Positions 1-7,514 of a stretch of 17,638 bases of DNA are shown here, one piece after another. The stretch covers positions 1-17,638 of the forward strand of contig HF990326.1 in assembly GCA_000432775.1 (NCBI GenBank), given 5' to 3'. The stretch comes from Alistipes sp. CAG:831 (GTDB lineage Bacteria > Bacteroidota > Bacteroidia > Bacteroidales > UBA932). The notes beneath the pieces are model-generated. The model was given only the letters and a program-made list of their open reading frames with translations, had not been told where the DNA came from and searched no databases. The stretch's first letter is position 1; the number at the start of each line of letters is the position of its first letter. Made by a program: the position numbers and the translations under genes.

Positions 1-50
1 CCCATCTCCACAAAAAAAGCCGCAAGAGCGGCTTTTTTTGTGGAGATGGG
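1..50. repeat. 23-bp perfect inverted repeat at the tmRNA 3' end
   Basis: Bases 1-23 are the exact reverse complement of 28-50, with loop AAGA at 24-27. The right arm includes the tmRNA acceptor 3' strand (42-48) and part of the T-stem flank; the left arm repeats these bases in opposite orientation at the very edge of the window. The inner part is the ssrA terminator. The outer 11 bases of the left arm have no obvious function. They could belong to a converging gene with the same 3' end, or be a fold-back artefact if base 1 is a contig end. Confidence 0.85.
12..39 (-). terminator. Intrinsic terminator of ssrA (bidirectional)
   Basis: A GC stem, GCCGC paired with GCGGC around a 4-base loop (24-27), is flanked by seven A on one side and seven T on the other, so it can stop transcription from either strand. 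On the minus strand it begins just past the mature 3' end of the tmRNA, as expected for its terminator. The pairing continues without mismatch into the tmRNA acceptor strand and into bases 1-11, giving a 23-bp perfect inverted repeat in total, which is longer than a terminator needs. Confidence 0.8.
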
Positions 51-432
51 CGGACTCGAACCGCCGTCCAAACACAGCACCCGAGTGCTTTCTACATACT
101 TATTCTGCCATTGGTTTTCGGGAAGCAGCTGCGGACAGACGCGCCACTGAATCCTTATCCCCTGAAACTTGAGCCGCCTTAAGGGAGTCAACGGCCGCAT
201 CCAGCTTTAATGATACCCCGTATGCCGAACATAGCAGGCGGAAAGCCCGGCGGGATACTCGTCGCTATCGCCCTTGGCGACCGCGATTAAGGTAGTAAAC
301 CCGGTTTACTACGCAGCGAGTGCATAGTTGTTGTTGCCAGTTATGGCTTTGTAACCTTGATAACGGGGTGGGTCACCTGCCCCGGTATGCTTACAGTCCG
401 ATGTCTTGTGCTGTCAAAACCAAAACATCCCC
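41..432 (-). ncRNA. ssrA: Transfer-messenger RNA (tmRNA, SsrA)
   Basis: tmRNA rescues stalled ribosomes with SmpB and tags the unfinished protein for proteolysis. The 5' end GGGGATG (432-426) pairs with the 3' acceptor strand CATCTCC (48-42), with one G-U pair. A T-arm with loop TTCGAGT and stem GGCGG/CCGCC lies just before the acceptor strand. CCA is not encoded: after discriminator A (41) the genome reads CA. The internal tag frame on this strand (338-309) reads GNNNYALAA then TAG, preceded by ATAACT; this resembles Bacteroidales tags. Length is about 392 nt, normal for the family. A -7 box lies 11 bases before the 5' end and a terminator follows the 3' end, so it is an independent unit downstream of the HD-domain gene. 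Confidence 0.96.
309..338 (-). other. tmRNA-encoded proteolysis tag
   Basis: The codons GGC AAC AAC AAC TAT GCA CTC GCT GCG followed by TAG encode GNNNYALAA. The C-terminal YALAA is the signal that directs ClpXP-type proteases to tagged proteins. The resume codon is taken as GGC because upstream ATAACT matches the usual position of the alanyl-tmRNA entry signal; a second stop (TAA) directly follows TAG. The tag supports a Bacteroidales origin of the window. Confidence 0.9.
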
Positions 433-443
433 ATTTGCGGCTG

Positions 444-472
444 CAAAGATAAGCAAAATTATACAATATCAA
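444..472 (-). promoter_or_regulatory. Promoter of ssrA (Bacteroidota type)
   Basis: On the minus strand a perfect TATCTTTG (451-444) matches the Bacteroidota sigma-ABfr -7 consensus TAnnTTTG. It ends 11 bases before the predicted tmRNA 5' end at 432. A TTG at 472-470, 18 bases upstream, can serve as the -33 element. The promoter overlaps the stop codon of the upstream HD-domain gene, so no separate intergenic space is needed. Confidence 0.75.
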
Positions 473-2505
473 GCTTTTTTCAGCGTAGGATATGCTATTC
501 TTTCGTGATAGACCTGTTCCAGACGCTCCTTGAACATCCTTTTTACTATCTCTACCTCCTTAATCGAAATATCGGCCTCCACCAGCTGTGAATCTGACAG
601 ACGCTTGCTGATAATGGACTCCACCAGATTCGATATACTCTCCGGCGTGTAGTCCTTGAGTGAGCGTGATGCCGCCTCCACTGCATCGGCCATCAGCACA
701 ATGACCTGTTCCTTTGTCGTAGGAAGCTCCCCATGATACATGAACGGCTCCCGGTTCTCAGGATCTCCTCCCGCATTGCAGTACTGGGCATAGAAATAGA
801 AGGTCACAGTCTTGGCATGATGCGTACGGATGAAGTCTATCACCACTTCCGGGAGCTTGTGCTTACGGGCTATCTCCACCCCGTCGTCCACGTGGCGTAT
901 GATCTGCTGGGCGCTTTCTTCCGGAGAGAGGCCCTTGTGATAATTGAAGCCGGCGGGAGCATTCTCAACGAAACACTGGGGATTGTTCATCTTTCCTATA
1001 TCATGATACAGAGCCCCTACCCTGGTAAGAATCATATCCGCTCCTATCTCACGGGCTGCCTCGGACGCCAGATTGGATACCTGAAGCGAGTGTTGGAACG
1101 TACCCGGGGCCTTCTGTGCCAATTCTCTCAACAGCTTGTTGTTAGTGTCTGAAAGATCTATAAGACGGAAATGCGATACCAACGAGAAGACTCTCTCGAA
1201 TATGAAAGCAACAGGATATGCGGCTATCACCAGCAGCGAGTTGACTGCTATGCTGAATATGTCCTTAGGGTCGAACAGAGTCAGCGTTCCGTCTCCGGAC
1301 AACTGAAATCCTATGTATACCAAGGACATCCCGATAAAGATGAAAAGGGAATTGAGGAACTGAGCCCACCCCTTGTTGAAATATTTGAAGGAAACTATCG
1401 CGATAATCCCACCGGTAAGGTTCATCATGTACAGCTCTACGCCGCCGTCCACCTGGAACAGCAGGGGAAGCAGCATCACCGTATATATGGGAAAGACATA
1501 CCTGCGCTTGAAGAATATCATCAGGTAAATGGCGAATACCGGATACGGCACGATGTACAGGTTGCTTACATCGAAACGGTGCACAATCATCGTCAGCACG
1601 CCAAGCAGGACGTACAGGGTAAGAATAAAATACAGTGTCCTGCGCTGCTGGATAATCTCCTTGCGGGTAAAATATATGACAGCGAAAAGTGAGGCTACGA
1701 TCAGCAGGCAGAGGATGAAATGACCTGTCCTCAGGCCAAGCAGGGACTCAGCGTAACCGTAACTGAGCTCATACTCCCGCTTGAACGAATCCAGCATCTG
1801 CTCTATCTCCGTCGTTACTATCTCGCCCTGGGAAACGATAAGCTGACCTGCATAGACCATCCCCTTAGTAGGAGAAATGTAGTCTACAGCCTCCTTATGG
1901 AACAAGTCTGTCCTGGCCTGGTCGAAAACTAGATTGGGAACAATATAGTCTCCTATCTTATAGGCACTGTATACCGAATCGGGACTGTAGGACGGAAAGC
2001 TTATGGACAGATAGTACTTTATGTAATCCTCCGCCTTCTCCCTGGTGTACACTTCGGATACTGGGACCTCCTGCGCCCTCTTGTCTCTCTGTATGACAAT
2101 TGTACCTCCTGTGGATATCTCTTCCATATCCGGAAGAATACCCACTGAATACATGTTGTAGAGGGATTCAACGATAAAGTACAGGAGATGATTGTTCACG
2201 CTGTCATTTCCCGGCATCCTCCTCAGGCGCTGTACCTGGACATTGGCAACAGCATTGTCATACTCGAAATAAGGCAGGACCCTGGAGGCCTTTTCCTCTT
2301 TCTCAGCCAGAAGTTCCTGCTCAGTCTTAAGTATGGGGAAATCTATCGGTGACAGCAGGGTCTCATAGACCCACGGCCGCCCCGACTGATAACTGTACTT
2401 GAATTTACCCTCCTCGGGGAAAAGCAGTACGGAGACTACCAGTACGACGAGGAGGGATAAATAGATTTTGGGATCCTTCAGGAACTGCTTGCTGTCCTTC
2501 ACCAT
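469..2505 (-). CDS. 7TM-HD family membrane phosphohydrolase (PgpH/YqfF-like, probable c-di-AMP phosphodiesterase)
   Basis: 678 aa. Layout: one N-terminal membrane segment (about 14-30), a long extracytoplasmic domain (about 31-260, 7TMR-HDED type), then a block of membrane segments (about 262-445), then a cytoplasmic HD domain. Metal-binding residues are visible: H472 (QHSL), H501-D502 in YHDIGK, H537 (RHVDDG), H562-H563 and D607 in MADAVEAA. In Listeria PgpH, the characterised relative, this architecture degrades c-di-AMP to pApA; the same substrate here is inference. The start ATG at 2505 lies 3 bases after the stop of the oxoamine synthase gene, so the two are translationally close, probably with gyrB as leading gene. 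The stop overlaps the ssrA promoter. No defects seen. Confidence 0.9.
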   Translation of the reverse strand: MVKDSKQFLKDPKIYLSLLVVLVVSVLLFPEEGKFKYSYQSGRPWVYETLLSPIDFPILKTEQELLAEKEEKASRVLPYFEYDNAVANVQVQRLRRMPGNDSVNNHLLYFIVESLYNMYSVGILPDMEEISTGGTIVIQRDKRAQEVPVSEVYTREKAEDYIKYYLSISFPSYSPDSVYSAYKIGDYIVPNLVFDQARTDLFHKEAVDYISPTKGMVYAGQLIVSQGEIVTTEIEQMLDSFKREYELSYGYAESLLGLRTGHFILCLLIVASLFAVIYFTRKEIIQQRRTLYFILTLYVLLGVLTMIVHRFDVSNLYIVPYPVFAIYLMIFFKRRYVFPIYTVMLLPLLFQVDGGVELYMMNLTGGIIAIVSFKYFNKGWAQFLNSLFIFIGMSLVYIGFQLSGDGTLTLFDPKDIFSIAVNSLLVIAAYPVAFIFERVFSLVSHFRLIDLSDTNNKLLRELAQKAPGTFQHSLQVSNLASEAAREIGADMILTRVGALYHDIGKMNNPQCFVENAPAGFNYHKGLSPEESAQQIIRHVDDGVEIARKHKLPEVVIDFIRTHHAKTVTFYFYAQYCNAGGDPENREPFMYHGELPTTKEQVIVLMADAVEAASRSLKDYTPESISNLVESIISKRLSDSQLVEADISIKEVEIVKRMFKERLEQVYHERIAYPTLKKA

Positions 2506-2508
2506 ACC

Positions 2509-3768
2509 TTAGAGGATAGCCCTGTCCTGAATATTGTCGCCGTCATATTCTCCCGCATCGAGTTTCTTTTTAGCCTCGGAGAATGCGTTGAGAGTGTACT
2601 CTACATCTTCCAGAGAGTGAGCGGCGGTAGGAATGATCCTGAACATGATCACACCCTTAGGCACCACAGGGTATACAACCACAGAACAGAACAGGTTATA
2701 GTTCTCCCTGAGATCCACCAGCATGTTGGTTGCCTGAGGTACAGTACCGTGAATGAAGACAGGAGTTACGCAGGCCTGGGCGAGTCCGATGTCGAAACCT
2801 CTCTCCCTGAAGCCGTTCTGCAGGGCACGGGTGACTGTCCAGAGTTTCTCGCGGAGACGGTCTCCCTCGGGGCCGCGGATAATCTCGAGTCTCTTCAGAC
2901 AGCCCTCAACAATAGGCATGGGAAGTGACTTGGCATAAATCTGCGAACGGAGGTTATAGCGGAGATAGTTGATAATGGACTTGGGACCTGCGACGAAACC
3001 GCCGATAATGGCCATTGACTTGGCATATGCACCGATGTACAGATCGATACCGTCCATCACTCCGAAATGTTCGGAAGTTCCACGTCCGTGAGGGCCCATA
3101 ACACCGAAACCATGGGCATCGTCGATGAGTATACGGAAATTGTACTTCTTCTTGAGAGCCACTATCTGGTCCAGGATGCCGAGAGCTCCGGTCATGCCGT
3201 ACACACCCTCAGTAATCAGCAGCACACCGCCGCCGGTCTCCTCGCATACCTTTAATGCACGCTGGATGGTTCTCTCGCACTTTTCGATATCGTTATGAGG
3301 ATATACCATCCTCTTGCCCATGTGCAGACGGCAGCCGTCGATAAGGCACGCGTGGGCCTCTGAGTCATATACGATAACATCGTGGCGGGTAAGGAGGGCA
3401 TCGATAGTGGAGACGATTCCCTGATAACCGAAATTGAACAGGAAAGCATCCTCCTTCTGCTCGAACTCAGCCAGTTCCCTCTCAAGCCTCTCGTGCAGGG
3501 ATGTCTGGCCGGACATCATCCTCGAGCCCATGGGATAAGCCAGTCCCCAGCGGGCTGCGGCCTCGGCATCCACCTTTCTGATCTCCGGATGATTTGCCAG
3601 TCCAAGGTAGTTGTTGAGACTCCAGCAGAGGACCTCATGCCCATTGAACCTCATCCTCGGAGCGATCTCGCCCTCGAGCTTAGGGAAGGTGAAATATCCG
3701 TGACCTCTTGCGCGGTACTGTCCCAGAGGACCTCCCTCGTCTTTGTTTATTCTCTCAAAAATATCCAT
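2509..3768 (-). CDS. Alpha-oxoamine synthase, PLP-dependent (serine palmitoyltransferase / cysteate acyltransferase / KBL family)
   Basis: 419 aa, fold type I aminotransferase class II. This family condenses an amino acid with an acyl-CoA, releasing CO2. Seen: the PLP-stacking histidine H139 (SEAHACLIDG), the cofactor-binding DDAHGFG with D216 and H219, and the Schiff-base lysine K250 in AYAKS. Length fits the soluble bacterial enzymes. In Bacteroidota, members of this family make the long-chain base of sphingolipids (serine plus palmitoyl-CoA) or of sulfonolipids (cysteate plus acyl-CoA); 2-amino-3-ketobutyrate CoA ligase is the common automatic label. I cannot choose the substrate from sequence alone, though the retention of a dedicated gene next to gyrB argues against threonine catabolism. 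It starts 22 bases after the gyrB stop, with the AT-rich leader usual for this phylum. Confidence 0.85.
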   Translation of the reverse strand: MDIFERINKDEGGPLGQYRARGHGYFTFPKLEGEIAPRMRFNGHEVLCWSLNNYLGLANHPEIRKVDAEAAARWGLAYPMGSRMMSGQTSLHERLERELAEFEQKEDAFLFNFGYQGIVSTIDALLTRHDVIVYDSEAHACLIDGCRLHMGKRMVYPHNDIEKCERTIQRALKVCEETGGGVLLITEGVYGMTGALGILDQIVALKKKYNFRILIDDAHGFGVMGPHGRGTSEHFGVMDGIDLYIGAYAKSMAIIGGFVAGPKSIINYLRYNLRSQIYAKSLPMPIVEGCLKRLEIIRGPEGDRLREKLWTVTRALQNGFRERGFDIGLAQACVTPVFIHGTVPQATNMLVDLRENYNLFCSVVVYPVVPKGVIMFRIIPTAAHSLEDVEYTLNAFSEAKKKLDAGEYDGDNIQDRAIL

Positions 3769-3790
3769 AATCGGTATAATTTAAAATGAT

Positions 3791-5785
3791 TTATGCGTCT
3801 ATTTTAGCGTATTTCGCGTTCATTTCGATGAATTCCCGACGAGGAGGCACCTCATCGCCCATGAGCATGGAAAAGATACGGTCGGCCTCGGCGGCATTGT
3901 CTATGGTCACCTGACGAAGCAGTCTGGTGGCAGGGTCCATTGTAGTCTCCTTCAACTGCTCCGCATTCATCTCTCCCAGACCTTTGTAGCGCTGAACATA
4001 TATGCTGCCCTCATTGCCCTTGCCTATCTCTGCGATGGCTGCGATACGTTCCTCCTCGGTCCAGCAGTACTTTTCCTCCTTGCCCTTCTTGCTCTTGACC
4101 TTATAAAGAGGAGGCGCGGCGATATAGACATAGCCGTTCTTTATCATGTCGGGCATATAGCGGAAGAAGAACGTCAGGATAAGTGTTGCAATGTGTGCTC
4201 CGTCGACATCGGCATCCGTCATGATGATGACCTTGTGGTAACGGAGCTTGTCCAGATTGGCGGCTTTCGAGTCCTCCTCCGTTCCAATTGTCACGCCAAG
4301 GGCAGTGTATATGTTGCGGATGGTCTCGCTCTCCAGCACTTTATGTTCCATGGCCTTCTCTACGTTCAATATCTTACCGCGCAGGGGCAGAATCGCCTGA
4401 TAGGTACGGTCGCGGCCTGTCTTGGCCGTACCGCCGGCGGAGTCTCCCTCGACAAGGAAGAGCTCGCATTTCTCCGGATCGCGGTTCGAGCAGTCGGCCA
4501 GTTTGCCGGGCAGTCCGGCTCCTGACATAACGGTCTTGCGCTGCACCAGCTCGCGGGCCTTCCTGGCCGCATGACGGGCAGTAGCTGCAAGGATCACTTT
4601 ATCTATGATGTTCTTTGCATCCTTGGGATTCTCTTCGAGATATGTCTCAAGGGCAGCCTTTGTAGCTTGGGAAACTGCGGCATCCACTTCACTGTTGCCG
4701 AGTTTTGTCTTGGTCTGTCCCTCGAACTGAGGCTCGGCCACCTTCACCGATATGACGGCCGTCAGGCCCTCGCGGAAGTCGGAGGCGTCCAGGTCAAATT
4801 TCAATTTGGAGAGATATCCGTTCTTCTCGGCGTAGGCCTTGAGTGTGGATGTAAGTCCCCTGCGGAAGCCGGTAAGATGCGTTCCGCCCTCTATGGTATT
4901 GATGTTGTTGACGTAGGAATGAATATTCTCCGAGAAACCGGTATTGTACTGCATGGCTATCTCGATAGGGATGCCTGTCTTGTCTGTTTCCAGGGAGATA
5001 GGCTTGTCAGTGAGCTTTTCACGGGTTCCGTCCAGATACTGCACGAACTCAACCAATCCGTGCTCGGAGTAGAACTCCTGACGCACAGGCTCGTGCTCCA
5101 CTTCCTCCATAGTCTCACCCTCCTGAGCCTGAGGCTTCCTCTCGTCTATAAGTGTCAGATGAATACCCTTGTTGAGATATGCCAGCTCGCGCAGCCTGGT
5201 GGCCAGTACGGAGGCATCGTATACAGTGGTCATCCTGAATATCTCTCCGTCAGGAGTGAATGTAATGGTGGTTCCAGTGTCATCGCACTCTCCGACCACC
5301 TTCACCGGATACTGCGGCACGCCGCGACTGTATTCCTGTACGAAGATCTTGCCTTCGCGGTGCACCTCGGCCTTCAGATATGAGGAGAGGGCGTTCACGC
5401 AGGAGACACCCACACCGTGCAGACCGCCGGATACCTTATAGCTGTCCTTGCTGAACTTACCTCCGGCATGAAGGACTGTCAGCACTACCTCAAGGGCCGA
5501 GCGGCCCTCTTTCTCGTGGATTCCTGTAGGGATACCGCGTCCGTCATCCTTGACGCGGATGGAATTGTCAGGCAGAATTGTTACTTCGATATTCCTGCAG
5601 AAGCCAGCAAGGGCCTCGTCGATGGAATTGTCCACCACCTCGTAGACCAGATGGTGCAGACCCCTTGGTCCTATGTCCCCGATATACATCGAAGGACGCT
5701 TCCGGACCGCCTCGAGTCCCTCCAATACTTGAATACTGTCCGCAGAATACTCTCTTTCCGCTTCGATCATTTCTTTATCTGTCAT
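3791..5785 (-). CDS. gyrB: DNA gyrase subunit B
   Basis: 664 aa, full length and close to the typical short-form GyrB. GHKL ATPase: E49 and N53 in YEVVDN, DDGRG (80-84), and GGLHGVG (120-126). Transducer domain follows to about 400. TOPRIM: EGDSAGG (446-452) with the DADVDG motif (524-529), which carries the metal-binding aspartates. The C-terminal QRYKGLGEMN (598-607) is the gyrase/ParE tail motif. GyrB hydrolyses ATP to drive negative supercoiling with GyrA, which is not in the window. No insertion in the TOPRIM region is evident. It has its own -7 box upstream and is followed closely by the oxoamine synthase and HD genes. Confidence 0.97.
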   Translation of the reverse strand: MTDKEMIEAEREYSADSIQVLEGLEAVRKRPSMYIGDIGPRGLHHLVYEVVDNSIDEALAGFCRNIEVTILPDNSIRVKDDGRGIPTGIHEKEGRSALEVVLTVLHAGGKFSKDSYKVSGGLHGVGVSCVNALSSYLKAEVHREGKIFVQEYSRGVPQYPVKVVGECDDTGTTITFTPDGEIFRMTTVYDASVLATRLRELAYLNKGIHLTLIDERKPQAQEGETMEEVEHEPVRQEFYSEHGLVEFVQYLDGTREKLTDKPISLETDKTGIPIEIAMQYNTGFSENIHSYVNNINTIEGGTHLTGFRRGLTSTLKAYAEKNGYLSKLKFDLDASDFREGLTAVISVKVAEPQFEGQTKTKLGNSEVDAAVSQATKAALETYLEENPKDAKNIIDKVILAATARHAARKARELVQRKTVMSGAGLPGKLADCSNRDPEKCELFLVEGDSAGGTAKTGRDRTYQAILPLRGKILNVEKAMEHKVLESETIRNIYTALGVTIGTEEDSKAANLDKLRYHKVIIMTDADVDGAHIATLILTFFFRYMPDMIKNGYVYIAAPPLYKVKSKKGKEEKYCWTEEERIAAIAEIGKGNEGSIYVQRYKGLGEMNAEQLKETTMDPATRLLRQVTIDNAAEADRIFSMLMGDEVPPRREFIEMNAKYAKIDA

Positions 5786-5810
5786 CGTGGTTCTAAAATT
5801 ATATAACGGA

Positions 5811-5845
5811 CAAAGATACGAAAAATTCTTACAACTTCAGGCAAA
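5811..5845 (-). promoter_or_regulatory. Promoter of gyrB (Bacteroidota type)
   Basis: TATCTTTG on the minus strand (5818-5811) matches TAnnTTTG exactly, 25 bases before the gyrB start. A TTTG at 5845-5842 lies 23 bases upstream and could be a loosely spaced -33 element. The site overlaps the final codons of the beta-barrel gene's reading strand end, so gyrB can be expressed separately from the TPR/barrel pair. Confidence 0.7.
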
Positions 5846-7514
5846 TGCCAGCCCCAATATTGATTCCAGGCTCAATGTAGTTGAGAGAATACTGTATCTT
5901 ACTGTTTGCCAAATTATTACCTTCTACAAAAACCATCATGCGGGTATTTACGGCATAGGAAATCCGCAGCCCGACATCCACAAAGGCCGGCACACGATAG
6001 ACAGAAGCTTCCGTATAGGGCACTGCAGCCCATCCCGTTGTGGATGTGCGGAAATAACAATCAGCCCGTATAAATAGGCGCTGCCTGAGATTATACTCCA
6101 GGATTGCGTCCACATCAAATGCAGGAGTCATCAGAGCCGCATCCCTATTGGAGAAACCGCGGTAATTGAATTCAGCCTGCGCCCAAAACGCAGGAGACTG
6201 CCACTTGAGCATTCCCGACACTGTCAGTATATGCGAATCATTCAGGCTCACTGTCTGATACCAGGACTGATACTGCTGCATAGCCATAAAAGACAAGTAA
6301 TTACGCGACATCGTGTAATTTACGCCAAGACTGTAAGAAAAGCGGTCACGGACCTGTCCGTTCAGTCCCAGTTCTGCTGAGACCGGTACTGCAGACTGAT
6401 ACTGTGCCCTGCTGTTGTCCATCCACGGATTGACGGCGTACAGATCATAGCGGGTATACAGCCTGTTGTCTCCTGAAAGCTTGAGATAGAGCCACAATGC
6501 ATTTCTGGCCGCTTCGAATCTGACAGAAGCGTCAGGGTATATCAGAAAACCATTCCCGCTGCGCTGTATATCAGCTCCATATACAGATGAGAATGCCAGT
6601 CCGGCACTCACTCTCCACCTGTCTCTATCCCAGCGGTACATGGGCGAGACCTTCCATATGCCGAAATTATAAAAGGTGCCGTTGAACCTTAGGTATATCT
6701 TATGCTCGCTCTTTATCGTTGCGCCCAGAGACACATCGGCATCAGCCAGATGCTCCCGTACGCCATGACGGTTGTTGAAGTACCTGTACGCCACGTTCAG
6801 GTCATAGTAAAACGCACTGGGATCAGGATTTGTGGAACGGACAGAGAGAGCGGCCCGCAGATGGTCGAACTTGTTGGAATACGTATTCCATATTTCACTA
6901 TGTGAATGGCCTCCTGAAACAGGAGAGAGTGCATACATGCTGCCGGAATAGGCGGCGTTCAACTTAATCTCTCCCTTCTTCCAGCGATAGCCCATGAAGG
7001 CTCCGGCCTTATTTTTCATCCTGTCTCCCAGCACTTTCCTGCCGCTGTAGACAGCATTGCTTCCTGACAGTACGACCTGAGGTACATGGTCCCAGTATGA
7101 GTCATGATTGAAATAAACTCCCATGGAGAACCTCTCTCCCAGGCGGGGTGTGACATAGACATCTGCCGATGGCGTCCAAGGATAAGCCGCTGCGACTCTG
7201 GCATACAGCCATGGATACACCACCTTGCCCTCGGCAGCGGGACCGAGAGTCATCATCGGGGTGAATTCGTAGAGATCCTTATATGGACTGTAGAATGTGG
7301 AATAGTCGAAGTTCAGCTTGAAATTGAGCAGCGAGTCATCCACCGGAGCATCCAGGGGGGATTTCACCGTCCGGGCAATGCGTCCCTCGTAGTCCCTCTC
7401 CACCTCGACTGTGGAATTGATACCGTTCTGGGCGTAAACTGACGGCACCTGCAGAAAAACAGCCAGTGCCAGTCCGGACAAAGCCGATATTATGTTTCTC
7501 TGGACTCTGATCAT
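5829..7514 (-). CDS. Outer-membrane beta-barrel protein, TonB-dependent-receptor-like barrel without plug
   Basis: 561 aa. A signal peptide is clear: basic start, hydrophobic 8-22, and cleavage after VYA (about residue 28). The mature part has many short alternating polar/hydrophobic, aromatic-rich strands typical of an outer-membrane barrel (for example the stretches around 95-250 and 330-560). The C-terminal region, with FVEGNNLANSKIQYSL, is like the last strands of TonB-dependent receptors, but no TonB box or plug domain is visible and 561 aa is short for a receptor. The last residue is Leu, not the usual aromatic. Its ATG overlaps the TGA of the TPR gene (ATGA at 7514-7511), so translation is coupled; the pair probably works in one envelope complex. 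Substrate unknown. Confidence 0.75.
   Translation of the reverse strand: MIRVQRNIISALSGLALAVFLQVPSVYAQNGINSTVEVERDYEGRIARTVKSPLDAPVDDSLLNFKLNFDYSTFYSPYKDLYEFTPMMTLGPAAEGKVVYPWLYARVAAAYPWTPSADVYVTPRLGERFSMGVYFNHDSYWDHVPQVVLSGSNAVYSGRKVLGDRMKNKAGAFMGYRWKKGEIKLNAAYSGSMYALSPVSGGHSHSEIWNTYSNKFDHLRAALSVRSTNPDPSAFYYDLNVAYRYFNNRHGVREHLADADVSLGATIKSEHKIYLRFNGTFYNFGIWKVSPMYRWDRDRWRVSAGLAFSSVYGADIQRSGNGFLIYPDASVRFEAARNALWLYLKLSGDNRLYTRYDLYAVNPWMDNSRAQYQSAVPVSAELGLNGQVRDRFSYSLGVNYTMSRNYLSFMAMQQYQSWYQTVSLNDSHILTVSGMLKWQSPAFWAQAEFNYRGFSNRDAALMTPAFDVDAILEYNLRQRLFIRADCYFRTSTTGWAAVPYTEASVYRVPAFVDVGLRISYAVNTRMMVFVEGNNLANSKIQYSLNYIEPGINIGAGICLKL

Noticed and set aside
4571..5383. 270-aa plus-strand ORF opposite gyrB
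   Set aside because: Antisense shadow of a highly conserved gyrB; no recognisable motif or start context.
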